Positions 1 through 11,088 are shown, counted from the first letter of the stretch. The stretch: DNA of 64,000 nt from Calonectria ilicicola (GCA_020809705.1 CP085832.1:3782001-3846000), one strand, 5' to 3'. Translations and numbers: made by a program. Notes: generated from the sequence alone by a model not told the origin.

Positions 1-934
1 TAATCCAAATATTTGGGCATTATTTTCCCACTTTCAAGTAACTGATCGATGTCACGATAGGTCTGTTCTTGAGTGTCGTTGATGTACTCTTGAAAGCACT
101 TGACATATTTTAAAGTCTCTGGTTCAAGCTCTTTCATGGCTAAATCGATCTGAACTCTTTGAAAATACCACCAAACATAAGGTGCTCGTAATTCTGAAAA
201 GGCTCTAAACTTCGGATGCAGGAGAAAATTCTTCTCGGATGTTATGGAAAACAGCTCTTCAAGTGCGACACCAAGACCTTCGTTGACAATGCAGACCGAT
301 TCGCCCTCTAAAAGAGCACATAAAGCATCTGGATCATCTATGGAGATGGATTGGTCCTTGTTACCGTCGTTTTGTCTATGGCAACACACATAATCCTTAA
401 AAACAAGGAAATATGTGTCCTTGTTGCGTTCGAGATGCAGTTCTAGGTTATTCACAACTTTACCACATCTCAGATGAATATGGTCATTGGTATTGGCAAC
501 GGGCCACGGTTCGGTGAGGGACAGTTCCGTCGTAGACTGTTCGTTACACTTGACTCTGTGCATGATCTGGTAGCCTCGGTCTCTTAAATGGTCCATTTTC
601 GACGTTATTTGAGCTACGGCACCGGCCTTTTCTAGTTTCTCTGAAAGTCTTGGTAAAGAATCCAATATGTCGTTGTCATCCTCTTGGTCATCTAAACCTA
701 GAGTCTGGCAGAGAACCAGCCGCCAGTCAACCAAGACTGGAGGCTTACGTCGCTGGCTGCTTTTTATTTTCGAAGCTTTTTTGATCAGCTCGCCTACTCG
801 AATAAATGATCTTTATTCTTACCGCCAAGTTCCGGAGACGTTTCACAATCTACATCCTCTGAAGATATCTCTCTTCGTAACCGTTTCTTAGAACGGAACC
901 CATGTTCCACTGAGCCATAATGAGGAGGCACCAT
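1..934 (-). CDS. Left-truncated large protein, probably N-terminal part of a fungal AAA-type ATPase; frame disturbed
   Basis: An open frame runs off the left edge with no stop, so only the N-terminal part is here. The likely start is the ATG at 934 (MVPPHYGSVEHG...), followed by a basic patch and an acidic stretch. Further in are an LVDWRLVL segment, an ITSKMDHLRDRGYQI helix, and APYVWWYFQR followed by a Tyr/Asp-rich helix and LLESGKI. This order resembles the region before the ATPase core in fungal AAA proteins carrying DUF7025; that assignment is from memory of the family and is tentative. The frame is not continuous: near 795-826 the upstream frame ends at a TAG and the downstream frame is shifted. 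Removing a GTAAG..TAG stretch of only 29 bases (798-826) would restore the frame, which is too short for a normal fungal intron. A frameshift is the other reading. Confidence 0.5.
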
Positions 935-1667
935 CGAGTCCAAGTTAATAATGCTAGGGAAAGATAGTTTGATTGCGAAGATGGCTCAATTAATTTGAGT
1001 CAACATAGGCTTCGATATACGGTCTAAATTTTGTGATGTGTACGCCTCGTTCCCTATTCCCCGCACGCTTTATCTGCCGTGATAGTCATTATCGGGTAAA
1101 CTACCAATAGAGTACTTCAACGTCGTAATACACCATGGCTGGCTGACTAAGTTGACACTGCCCCCAATAGCCCCTCTTGTGAGTAAGTGAGAAAGATGAG
1201 TAAAGAAAAGTGTATGATAATAGTCTAAGTAAAGGTGCATTTGTTTTTTTTTTATAAAAAAAAGAGTTCATAAAATCATCTATTGCAGTTTTCGCATTCA
1301 ATTAAATCTAGCCGGAACTTTCACCTCTATTTGGTCTATATACCAAGAATCAACATCAGTTCAAGGTTAAAGGAAGCACATAATCATTCGTAACCAAAAA
1401 ATGCCGTCATATCCTAGATATGAGCAGAGAACCACGATGCGGAAAGTTTTCCTTGTTGCTTATGATGGTTAGACGGTAAGCGTTTCGGGGAAAACGAAAA
1501 ACATCGTAAGAATGGTAGAGGAAACCCGTGTGCAAATATGAGGGCATCAATGGTAATCTAAAGAAAGAAAAACGGGGCCTTAAGACCTTGGGATGTTGAG
1601 GATGTAGGTTAAATGTTCGTTTTATTTGTTGTAGTCAGAGTGGAAATACTCTAGAATATATAAGATA
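935..1667. other. Intergenic, no gene seen
   Basis: No coding frame with credible composition is visible on either strand. There is a T-rich run near 1236-1256. It probably holds the promoter or 5' exon of the truncated gene to the left and the 3' flank of the SLA1-like gene to the right. A further upstream exon of the truncated gene is possible, because its frame stays open to about 985. Confidence 0.4.
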
Positions 1668-2570
1668 TCAGACACCTGCTAGTTCTTGTATAGAGGGCTT
1701 GTCGTCCACGTAGGAGATACCCGTCAAGTTTTCGACATACTCGAGATCCTCCCGGGACATTTTTGATATGGGGACCCCAATTTTAACGCCGTTCATCTTA
1801 TGAAGATGAATCTTGCCATCCCTGAGGCCAAGGAATTGCGCTTCCACATTAAATGATCGCGATCTATCTGTCCAAGTGCGCACCTTGGCTAAATCCGGTT
1901 CTGGTATTGAGCAGGTCAGCAACCACATCTTGGATGAATGCCAAATCTGGGCCATAGAATGAAAAAAAAACTCACTAGACTTGGGTTTGGCCTGACCACT
2001 GCCGTCGCCTCGTCCATTCTCTCGTCGACTCCGCTGTTGTCTCGAATTACTCATAGCTTCGGCGTGCTGCCGTGCACGTTCTTCCTCAGCATTGCGCTCA
2101 GCTTCAATTCGTGCCCGAACTCTCATCTCGGCTTGAATCGGAATCCTCTCGGTCTGGGCTCTTCTTTGGGCGATGTGCATTGGTTCCGCTTTTCGCCTTC
2201 CAAGATCTGCCAGAAGGCCTAAACGGCGATTGTCTTGGCCTTCTGTGTGGTCTTGAGAGATAGTGTGACTGATTCCATCGAAAGCAGTTCTATTCCGTCG
2301 TTCATTGTGTTTTTGCGGGACAGGAAGACGTCGTGGGAGGACCTCGGAGCCGTACGCGGGAAGAGATTCCTTACTTGCCCCACTGGCGGCCGGGGTCAAG
2401 TGTGATCGCTTTGGATGCCTAAATGCGGACGACAAGCATCGTTTGGTAAGCAATTGATCGTCATCATTAAAATATCGGCTGTGGTGCGAATTATCTGGGG
2501 CTGTGTCGTTGCCATCATCTCGGGATCGCTTCTTGGGGTTCTTGTGCAGCACACCGTCGGGGTCTCCCAT
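1668..2570 (-). CDS. Orphan SLA1 homology domain 1 (SHD1) protein
   Basis: The model is 1668-1900 and 1976-2570 joined, 275 residues. The 75-base intron 1901-1975 keeps the frame open if retained, but it has a GTGAGT donor, a GCTGAC branch site and a CAG acceptor, and splicing gives the sequence KPDLAKVRTWTDRS typical of the family. The C-terminal ~70 residues match the SHD1 domain of the endocytic actin regulator Sla1 (RTWTDRS, GLRDGKIHLHK, NGVKIGVPISKMS, DLEYVE). The preceding ~55 residues are a charged Arg/Glu helix like the linker before SHD1 in Sla1. In Sla1, SHD1 binds NPFxD endocytic signals. The SH3 domains, the SHD2 (SAM-like) domain and the C-terminal repeats of full-length Sla1 (over 1,000 residues) are absent here. 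It is therefore a partial duplicate that may be expressed as a small protein or be a fragment. The N-terminal ~100 residues are not recognised. A TAG lies in frame just upstream of the ATG. Confidence 0.7.
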   Translation of the reverse strand: MGDPDGVLHKNPKKRSRDDGNDTAPDNSHHSRYFNDDDQLLTKRCLSSAFRHPKRSHLTPAASGASKESLPAYGSEVLPRRLPVPQKHNERRNRTAFDGISHTISQDHTEGQDNRRLGLLADLGRRKAEPMHIAQRRAQTERIPIQAEMRVRARIEAERNAEEERARQHAEAMSNSRQQRSRRENGRGDGSGQAKPKSSEFFFHSMAQIWHSSKMWLLTCSIPEPDLAKVRTWTDRSRSFNVEAQFLGLRDGKIHLHKMNGVKIGVPISKMSREDLEYVENLTGISYVDDKPSIQELAGV

Positions 2571-2870
2571 CGTGTCGGATTCGAAAGCGTCGCTGAAACT
2601 AGCAGCCCTCTATAGATGCTATCGTAACAGCTGTGCACATTGAAGCCAATGATCTCGTCATTAGGAGTTTGTGCCAACCGGTGGTCAGCAAGGCTGAGGT
2701 ATTTCGAATGCCCGACTTCAGCCCCTGCCATCACGTGCAACCAATTAGACTAAGGTCAGCCAAGAGAGTAGTGAGTAATCTGCTCACAGCGGGGTATCTT
2801 GGCTCTCGATATCATCAAGGACTAGACAACCTCACCTACAATACAAAGGTGAAACTACTGAAATAGCCTA

Positions 2871-4992
2871 ATGGACACTAAAAGGTTTATAGACCTTGTT
2901 CATACCTTGTGCCGCTCTGGCGGCCAGACCAAAATCAGCAAAGATTCCATCCTGAATGCTTATTCAAACTTAGAATTCAACCCTCACAAGAGTAGAGATA
3001 AATCTAGATCTATTCAAAATGCGTGGAGAATTAGGGGACGCGCTCAAAGTGAATACCACTCCTTTGACTTTTTCTGGAATGCGCTTACTTCATATTTCAC
3101 CCCCTCAACATCATCGATTTTCATTCTTCAGGGCTCACACAAATATAGAAATTGGGTTGAAGGGATTGCAATCGATACAACTGAGTTAATCCAGACAAAA
3201 AATGTGCCCTTAGCATGGGCATTGAACGTCCTCCATAAACGAAATGAAGACAAGATGGAAAAGTATGTTGGACAAGACATCATTGCTCAGCTTTGTCTTC
3301 AACTGTTTAAGTTCAACACATCCTTTCATTCAATCACTAAAATCAACACATTACTGAAGGAATGCGAGAAAGCCCATACTGACCTAGAATGGTTCGACAT
3401 TTTGGCCACTTTCATTCAAGGGTTAGATGAGGTTTATCTCGTCGTCGATCTTGATTCGATAGACTCGGAGCGCTCAAGTGCTTCTTCTTGGCCAGCCACG
3501 TTGGATTCAATGTTAACAAAGCTTACTGCCAGAGATGACAACGGTGTGGTGAAGATTATTCTTTTCTCCTGTACTATGTCGCTTTCCTTCTGCGAGTCAT
3601 CGAATATTCACATTATCCAAATGCCACGAGAAAATAAGAAAATCCAACAACGACCCCCGAGGCCAATATCCTCAAATCAAAGCGCCGAGGCATGGCTATA
3701 GTATGTTGGTAGGCAAATTCCGAAACGGGTACATGATTGTATGGATGAGACTAGTGGTCATGCGGTTATCAACGAAACTGCTACAAGGGGTCCGAAAAGG
3801 TAACCAAATGGAAAACCCAGAGTCAAAAATTTGCTAAGACTATAATTAAAGGAAAAAGTTCGCCAACTTACGAGAACTTTCTGATGGTGATATCCCTTCC
3901 ACGGTCGCTCATGATTCCCAGGATGACCAAACTACCATCGCACAACCCAAACCTGATAGAAATTATGAACCTGAATCCCTATCAATAGACGGTCCCTCTT
4001 TAAACTATAGTATCAGGTTCAATTATTCGAGTTTGGGACAGCCATCTTGCCCGATTCACTGCGGTGCGATTAAAATCGTTATAATCTGTGCTCTACCTCT
4101 TGAAGTTGACGCCATAGAAGCCCTTTTTGATCGGCATTGGGATGATGATGTGTTTGTTGACTCCATAAAACTAAGTGATCCAAATGCGTACTCCGCCGGG
4201 GTCCTCGGTCGACATAATGTCGTTGTCGCCCATTTGCCTAAAATGGGTACATCGAGTGCTGCTGTTGTAGCTTCCAGCTGCCGCGCGACTTTCCCAAACA
4301 TTCAGCTCGCTCTTGTTGTGGGTATCTGCGGCGGCATTCCTCTGTCATCAAATGGTCAGGAGATGATACTTGGCGACGTCGTAGTTAGCGACGGAATCAT
4401 CGAGTATGATTTTGGGCGGCGACTTCCAGACCAGTTTTTGAGGAAAGACGATGTTCTAGACTCTTTGGGACCTCCAATCATGCGGATCCGTACACTCCTC
4501 TCCAAACTTAAAAGCTTACGCAGCCGTCAAAACTTGGAGAGGAAAATGGTCGAATATATGGAGATGCTGCGTGACAAGTCCGAACTGGCTGCAAAGTATC
4601 CTGGCGTTATGCACGACAATCTTTTTGAATCAATCTACCACCATGCTGATGCACAGAGATCATGCTCAGAGATAGGATGCAATGGGAAATCAATAGTCCG
4701 TGAACGTCTCAAGTGTGCTGTGTCAAATATTCAGCCCGCCGTTCATTTCGGTTTGATAGCATCTGGCAATACCGTTATGAAATCTGGAGAAGATCGAGAT
4801 AGAATTGCCAGAGATGATGGAGTCATTGCATTCGAAATGGAGGGTGCTGGCGTATGGAGTGTCTTTCCATGCGTTGTTATCAAGGGGATATGCGATTATG
4901 CGGACAGTCATAAAAGTAAAGAGTGGCAACGTTATTCAGCCGCCACCGCCGCGGCTTGCGCAAAGGCGTTTCTTAGTTATTGGGCACCCTGA
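2871..4992 (+). CDS. NLR-like protein without P-loop, fused to C-terminal purine nucleoside phosphorylase domain
   Basis: The model is 2871-3700, 3755-3799 and 3852-4992 joined, 671 residues. The TAG at 3699-3701 spans the GTATGT donor of intron 3701-3754, so it is removed on splicing; intron 3800-3851 then joins the phosphorylase frame in phase. Residues ~60-235 look like a core seen in fungal STAND-like proteins (FFWNALTSYFTP; FILQGSHKYRNWVEG; VYLVVDLDSID as a Walker-B-like strand), but the usual GxxxxGK Walker A is missing. Residues ~365-671 form a PNP_UDP-type domain: IICALPLEVDAIEALF, VVGICGGIP, LGDVVVSDGIIEYDFG, and IAFEMEGAG plus IKGICDYADSHK near the end. This domain occurs as the N-terminal effector of many fungal NLRs; here it is C-terminal and no repeats follow. 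A role in non-self recognition is inferred. Two adjacent genes instead of one are possible but less likely given the phase match. Confidence 0.75.
3701..3754 (+). other. Intron that removes an in-frame TAG
   Basis: GTATGT donor at 3701 and CTAG acceptor at 3754, 54 bases. The exon frame reads into a TAG formed by the last two exon bases and the first intron base. Splicing replaces it with a Tyr codon and keeps phase. No clear CTAAC branch site is seen, so the boundary is a hypothesis. Confidence 0.55.
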
Positions 4993-5521
4993 ATTGCACA
5001 ACCCAGAGAATGGCGCCGGGTAAAATCTCAGACCGCTACTCATTTATTACATTTGTGTTTAAAGAATCTGATCAAACTCTGACAAGATTAGCGCTTATAA
5101 ATTGTGGATTGAGAGTAGTAGAAACATGACTCAAGGTTTCCATCCCATATTTCCATTCGTTATGAATACTGTGTTCTGTCAGACCAACTAGTGTTCAATA
5201 TATCATTTTCTGTGAAGCATAAGTGCTCTAATGAAGAAAGGTGTGTATGCCATTTTCGGTACGTTTTCAAGCTGTGTAAGCTCCTCAGATAACACACAGA
5301 TAGGTTATGTCTAGTCATTAGCAATAAACCTAAAGTGTCTAACAAAGTTCATTTCTTGATTAATGGTTTTATTTGCACAATTATCTTGGCCTCCCTAGCT
5401 AAACAAGTGAGATGAGACGATACTGAGCACATTTTTGGTTGCTTTTACAAAGTGCAGGGACAACTAATTATTAATCTTAAAAATAAATAGGTCATAAATT
5501 TTAACTTAGATAATAATCTAA
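4993..5521. other. Intergenic between convergent genes, AT-rich
   Basis: This holds the 3' flanks of the phosphorylase-fusion gene and of the NPP1-type gene. It is AT-rich towards 5460-5520. No gene is seen on either strand. Confidence 0.5.
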
Positions 5522-6293
5522 TTACAGAGTGGCCTTGTCAATGTTGCTCACAAAGTTGGCATCCTTAAAGGGCACATTGGCACTACCAAAGTCGGTGGTC
5601 TCCAGGGCATTCTTCATGGCGGAGGTCATAACATCATAATCGATCATGGGGAGGTCACGTCCCAGAGTATTGGTGAATTGTAGCTCGTGGTTTGTGGGGA
5701 AGGTGGTAAAGTACTCGACTTTAGGGCGATTTCCCTGGGTCTGAGGAGTGGCAGTCTTCTTGTAGTTGCCGTGGCCTGATGCGGCACCGCTGATGAGATT
5801 TCCGGTGGAAGGATTGACAAAGATGATGACATTCTCCCAGTCATGTCTGTGAGCTCCGATGCTGACACCGCTGGTGGGTTGGTCCTTGGGCATGTACCAT
5901 GAATACATGATGGCAAGGCGGCCGTTGCGAGTAGTAGCCCTGACGTAAGTCTGGCCCTTAGATGTGTCTTTGCAGCCACCATCAGAGCTGCCACTGGGCG
6001 AGAGACCACCGCTGGTTTGTGTTAGTGAATAAATTCAACAAAAACGGCGCGTTTGGTGTATTGTACCTGACGTTGCCTGCCTCATCGACGGCAGTGTATG
6101 ATTGACATCCGTGGGCAATGTGAAGGTAGGGCTCAAACTTCTTAATCAAGTCACCAGTGGATCCTGACTGGACCTTTTCGGCAACTGGGCTGAGGGAATC
6201 ATGGTTGACGGTGGCACGAGCGTCAAGCTTGATAACAGCGGCCTGGACCGACTGCAGGGCAGCAAGAGAAACAAAGAGGGACTTGAACTGCAT
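5522..6293 (-). CDS. NPP1-type necrosis- and ethylene-inducing-like protein (NLP), secreted
   Basis: The model is 5522-6011 and 6067-6293 joined, 238 residues, the usual length of type 1 NLPs. The intron 6012-6066 has a GTAC donor, an ACTAAC branch and a CAG acceptor. A signal peptide covers about residues 1-18 (hydrophobic core SLFVSLAAL). Two cysteines at about 63 and 89 are spaced as in the type 1 disulfide pair. The metal-binding heptapeptide is present at about residues 129-135 as AHRHDWE, with Ala where the family consensus has Gly; the His, Asp and Glu residues are kept. NLPs act outside the cell on plant plasma-membrane sphingolipids, and some members are non-cytolytic; which kind this is cannot be told from sequence alone. 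No stop or frame break is seen. The neighbouring gene at 7.7 kb is also secreted. Confidence 0.93.
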
Positions 6294-7736
6294 GTTTGCG
6301 ATTTGAGGGCTGGGGAAGGGGAAGGGGCGAGGATGTAGCGTTGTAATGAAACAGAGCAAGGGACGTGAGGAGAAACGAAGAAGTAGGGAGTATATGTATT
6401 TGGCAAGACGGTGACGATGAAAATGTTGACATCAATCAGTGGTCACATCGTATTTCTCGGCACTATTCCAAAAGGTTAGATTATAATTACAGGTATAGCA
6501 TACACTGAAGTATCGGTCAGACTCTGAGAGCGATGATTTGTGGAATAAAACAAGGCTGCCAGCATCATGACAGGCCAAGAACTTTGTGCCTCTGGACCTG
6601 GAGATCGTCTCGTATGGTGCCTGGCTAGTAAACTCTAAATGGGAAGGCGGTAGTGCTTGTGGAGCGAGGACAGGGATGTGTGGGCGAACTCTGAGAGGCA
6701 TTAAGGCGCGCTTCCAACTGAAACCCATAACAAGAGGTTGTGTGGTTTGCGAGGTTTCATATTGTGGTCATTCTCTCTCGAAAACGGATGAGCTAGCTCA
6801 AATCAGTCGACGGACGAGACCTGCCGCGCCAAGGTGATGATTGGGGATAATAGTGGTATTTCTTCTCTTGTCAGTACCATTTCCTCTCTTTTTCGCACTT
6901 ACCTTCCTAATCCTTGCCATTAGTAACTAACAGGAAACCCTAGATTATTGGCCATCCTGAAATCATCTTAGTCGAGGGGAGCTCCCTGGCGGCCCGTAAC
7001 CTAATTCGGCCCGCACGTGTCGGGGCGGCGGGCGTTTCGGTGCCCGACGCAGTAAGGTCCAGACGAAATAGTGATCATCTGGTGTCATCGGCCCTGTCGC
7101 CCTGGACGGTAAAGTCGCGCTGCTGCTGGAGAATCCCCATCAGTGAATGGGTCTTCGGAGCACAACCGAATGTAGTGATTAGGTTTGGCCGAGATCCGGC
7201 AAGATGCTTAATTTTCATCCCACGTTTTGCATCATTTTGTTCCCATGGGCTTATTCTCACCAGTTCTGTGGAGTGACGATTTACCCGCCCTTGCATACCC
7301 ATCGTCTTGGCTCCCTCGGCTTGGGTGGGGGGACCCTTGTACCCACGGGCTTCCCTTCTTTTTGGGGTCGAATGCACCGTTGAGTCGAGAACTAAGCTTG
7401 GCGCATGCCTTACCAATGCGATTTAATAGGCTTTCACGTGGTTGAAAGCGAAATGGCCTCTGAGATGCCCCCACGAGCTCCATCACAGATATAGATGAAT
7501 GCCAGTCTCCTTTGGGCACATCGAATGAATTTTAGTCATTTTATCAAAACACCATCTTGAGGGTTTCAAACCAATAAATTTTCTAACCTACGGTATCCTT
7601 ACACAGCTAATCGCCCCTCCTAATTTTGCAGCCGAACCCTTTCTTTTGCTCGGAATCCCCCTCCTCCTAAAGTCATCTCAAACAGTCACCAAATAGAATT
7701 ACACCGTCTACTTCGCAACCTACCTCCCTAGAGTAT
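6294..7736. other. Intergenic, no gene supported
   Basis: This is the upstream region of the NPP1-type gene and the 3' flank of the hydrophobin-like gene. Short open frames occur on both strands but overlap each other and show no family motif, signal peptide or plausible splicing. The part at 6970-7450 is richer in GC than its surroundings. Confidence 0.45.
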
Positions 7737-8201
7737 TTAGAAGTTTATGGGGACTGGTACGCCCGTAGGTGCGGTTGGTGTGGGTGGCGTATAAGGCTCA
7801 GGCACAATACGCTGTATATCGGCGTTTGGACCTGAGCAAGATCGGAGGGAGAAGATGGACCACTAGGACAAATTATTGTTAGCGTCGAGCATATGAGTAT
7901 ATTTAGGTGGTTACGCACCCCAAAAGTTTGGCAGCAAGCGGGCCTAGTTTCGTTGCCGCACTGACTTTGGAAGTCTTCTAAGCCTTGAGGAGAAGTTGGA
8001 ACTGTGTATTGATTAGTAAGGCATTTAATATAACTTGCCTCGCCATGAGGGTAAATATTTACCGGGTTGACAAGAACCAAAGAAACCAGTAGTACAACAC
8101 TTTGCGAGACCTCTTCCAGAATCGCAAGGTACATAAGCAACGGAAGCGAACGACGGAGCGAAAACGCTGAAAGAGAGAATAATGGCTACCAGGAGCTTCA
8201 T
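7737..8201 (-). CDS. Class II hydrophobin-like small secreted protein (eight cysteines)
   Basis: The model is 7737-7862, 7919-8001 and 8063-8201 joined, 115 residues. Intron 8002-8062 starts GTAAAT and ends CAG; intron 7863-7918 starts GTGCGT, has a GCTAAC branch and ends TAG. A signal peptide covers ~20 residues (KLLVAIILSFSVFAPSFAS). Mature cysteines follow C-x8-CC-x7-C-x17-C-x7-CC-x12-C, the order of hydrophobins, and the DFQSQC segment resembles the class II FQxxC segment. The CC-to-C gap of 7 is shorter than the usual 11. Hydrophobins coat aerial hyphae and spores and reverse surface wettability. If the second intron is retained the frame also stays open and would place the eighth Cys elsewhere, so the C-terminus (Pro/Thr-rich in the spliced model) is less certain. 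A relative lies at 24.3 kb. Confidence 0.75.
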
Positions 8202-10038
8202 GGTTACACTAAGAGATTAATGTGAAAAAGAATGGGAGGACTCAAAGTTAGAGAACGAGGGAAAAGGCCCGAGGCTGGATGCTTGAGAAGCGTGGAGTGT
8301 TAATGATCTGAAATGTAATTTAGAAAAGATCACCAGCATGGCTTTATAGATAGTTCCAAGGGCCTTGATCCCTTGGTGATGCAGGTGATTATTGGTAGGT
8401 AAACATTGGAATGCGGGCGCAGTGTCGAAACAATGGGCCTTGTCTTATATTCACCCGATTCCGGCTTTAGATTCAACAATCGTTCGGAATCTGGATTGCA
8501 CTTGGCAAAAGAAATGTGCGCATTTTTGCGTCACTCGGACGCGTCGGTCCGATGTAGCCACTTGCACTGGAATGGCGGGTACCTTGACCCTAGCAACTTG
8601 ACGAAATCCCCCTAAGATCTGCTTCTTGGTGATAACCTGCATTCCAAATTTAACGGTATCTTTGCGAATACCGAAGTGCATGGCCCTACGACTGGGTGAT
8701 TGGGAAAATGCGATCGAGTGGTCGACTTGGTAACGTAAAGCAGCTGCCAACCACATGCGAAGAATAGCAATGGAACCTTTAGAAATTAAGCTATTGAGAA
8801 TTAGTTCTAATTCTGGGCCTATATAGTCACATCAATGGTCATACCCCCGGCTCAACTTCCACTGTCGATCTGACCACTCACATTTGCAGAAGCAATCAAT
8901 CGGAACCACGGATGCAGAGCACGTCCCGAGCTGAAAGGATGAGGTCTGAGGTGCCCTAGGACGGATTTAAAGGTTTTGGATTTTAATTTAATGAGATGCA
9001 TGATTGAGGTGCAACCAAGCCGTGGCATTCCTGAGACTCTTGGGTTTGCCATGAGTTACCCGGTGGCAGGTTCTCATAGCCACCAAAGAACTCGAGGTTT
9101 TATAAATAGTGTTCGCCGCATGCAAAGGAGGGGAAACAAAGGAGATGAGCCTAGGAACTCAAAATCGATATCGATTGTGTTTGTAAAATTGTATGTCCCA
9201 AGGAGGACATTTGAAGCGACAACAATGGCAAATTTTAATGGTTGGAACAAAATGTACATTACGCAATTCTGACCCCACCAACCCCGCGACTTGTGTGAGC
9301 AGAGTAAGATTCGATCATGGCCTAGGTGAGCTAGGTATCTGTACACGTCTGGCTCGGTGTCAAAATCTGCCGTAGACTTGTGATGTTACTGTGAATGGCT
9401 AAGTTCATTCGCCCACCACACCATGGCGCAGCAGAACACGACGTCTATTGGCGCACTCCGTTGTTTATTATTCTAGGTGGGTATAAACCCATGACCCGTA
9501 CCCGATTTTGCATCCAGTCAATTTGTTGAACAAATGTGACAGTGTTGCGTGGACTGCCGAAATACCCTTCTAGGCTGAGATCCTGGGGGATGGGATTGGT
9601 ACGATTCAATTCAAAGCCTACTCACTTTTCTTGTGGGGAAGAATAGCGACTCTTGATCTAATTCTAGGTGCATAACCCGGAAATTTGTAAATCCTTGGGA
9701 CAATTACGTCCTTCATTGGTCATTGTTGTTTCTTTGGGGAAAACGAATGTGGCGGTGGTATACGGGTGGGGACATTTGGCGGGTCGGGCCTTTCAACGGA
9801 TGCACAGCTAAGCCAATCAATGCGCCATGCGAAATGCGAAATGCGAAGTGCGAGGTGGATGCGCAACACCACAGACGCCACAATCTCGGCAAGGATGATG
9901 TGGTATAAGAAGACACGACAATATAAGAAGACGGCTGAGATCTGACAAAAATTGTATTCTGTCTCTCATTGTGACTTACTCGACCTCGTTTCTCTACGCT
10001 ATCTTGAAATTCCACGAATACGCCTTTTTTCTCGCACC
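8202..10038. other. Intergenic, divergent upstream regions
   Basis: It lies between the start of the hydrophobin-like gene (minus) and the start of the RTA1-like gene (plus), so it probably holds both promoters. Small open frames show no recognisable product. A short tandem heptamer repeat (9827-9854) and a 14-base palindrome around AATCGATATCGATT (9163-9176) are present. Confidence 0.5.
9827..9854 (+). repeat. Four-unit tandem heptamer repeat
   Basis: Three perfect copies of ATGCGAA followed by one variant GTGCGAG, about 185 bases upstream of the RTA1-like start codon. Confidence 0.8.
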
Positions 10039-10919
10039 ATGTCCGAACAAAAGTTTCAGCTTTACAATTACACACCTAGCAGTGCAGCGGCAATGATCTT
10101 TCTGATTTCATTCGCCTTGGCAATTATATGGCATACCTGGATTATTTTTAAAAACCGCGTGTGGTATTTCATTCCACTTATCTTCGGAGGAATTCGTACG
10201 TATTTGCGCCCTCGATCTGCTGGCAGTCCAACTAATTATTATCTCTAGTTGAAGTAATTGGATACGCGGGGAGATTCGTGTCTAGTTCTAACCCATCTAC
10301 GCTCTTGCCTTTCATCATTCAAAGCATATGCCTGCTCGTTGCTCCCGCCCTCCTCGCTGCATCTATTTACATGGTTCTTGGTCGACTTATTGTGCTGGTC
10401 CGAGCAGAATCCATGTCGCTGGTGAGACCATCGTGGCTCACAAAGATATTCGTGGGCGGCGACCTTATATCGTTCCTGGTGCAAGTCATGGGCGCAGGGC
10501 TGTTGTCTAGTGCAAAAAACGCAAAAACTGGAAAGACGGTCATTCTTATCGGCCTCGTTGCCCAAATCATTTTCTTCGGTCTATTTGTGGTCGTTGCTGC
10601 ACTGTTTCACAGGAAAATGAACGCCAGCCCGACATCCATGTCGCTTCGCCTTGACTGCAGAAGTGCAAAGAAAGGTTGGAGGGGTGTGATGTGGACACTA
10701 TACATCGCGAGTTTGCTGATCTTCATTCGATCATTATTTCGACTCATCGAATATACAGGTGGTAATGACGGACCACTTCTTGCGCATGAGGTTTTTCTCT
10801 ACATATTTGATGCGATCCTCATACTCGCAACCCTAATTATTCTCGGCTTTTACCATCCCTGCGAGTATGTGCCGAATAAAAAGGAAATTGAAAATATGCA
10901 AGGTATGGAGTTGATCTGA
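10039..10919 (+). CDS. RTA1-like seven-span membrane protein
   Basis: The model is 10039-10195 and 10249-10919 joined, 275 residues. Intron 10196-10248 has a GTACGT donor, an ACTAATT branch and a CTCTAG acceptor. About seven hydrophobic segments are visible, beginning with AAMIFLISFALAIIW, then IIQSICLLVAPALLAASIY and FVGGDLISFLVQVMGAGLL. The motif set LLAPALxAASIYM, then GDxxSFxxQxxGxG, and RxxFRxxEYxxG with a glutamate-containing last helix, is that of the fungal RTA1/lipid-translocating exporter family. Family members are linked to resistance to 7-aminocholesterol and other lipophilic compounds and to sphingoid-base export; the substrate here is unknown. The gene converges on the Zn2Cys6 regulator at 11089-12367, with 169 bases between the stops. 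Confidence 0.9.
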
Positions 10920-11088
10920 TTGTATTGCTTTGTTTTTACAACTTCGGGTGTTCTGCTGCACATGTACAATAATAATTGGATATCAAATTAGAGTGAGATA
11001 ATTCGTATTCTTCCGATTGATGACCCCAAAGCCAAGGTGGCCCAATCCACAGACCCTTTAAAATTGACTTCCGATAGTCACTACCAAT

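Noticed and set aside
1938..2263. Plus-strand frames over the SLA1-like gene
   Set aside because: They overlap the linker-coding region in antisense and contain no known domain.
3699..3701. Apparent nonsense codon in the NLR-like/PNP gene
   Set aside because: It straddles the GTATGT donor of a phase-preserving intron, so it is not expected in the mRNA.
7075..7519. Overlapping open frames on both strands in a GC-richer patch
   Set aside because: Mutually antisense and overlapping, no family resemblance; long frames are expected by chance where stops are rarer.
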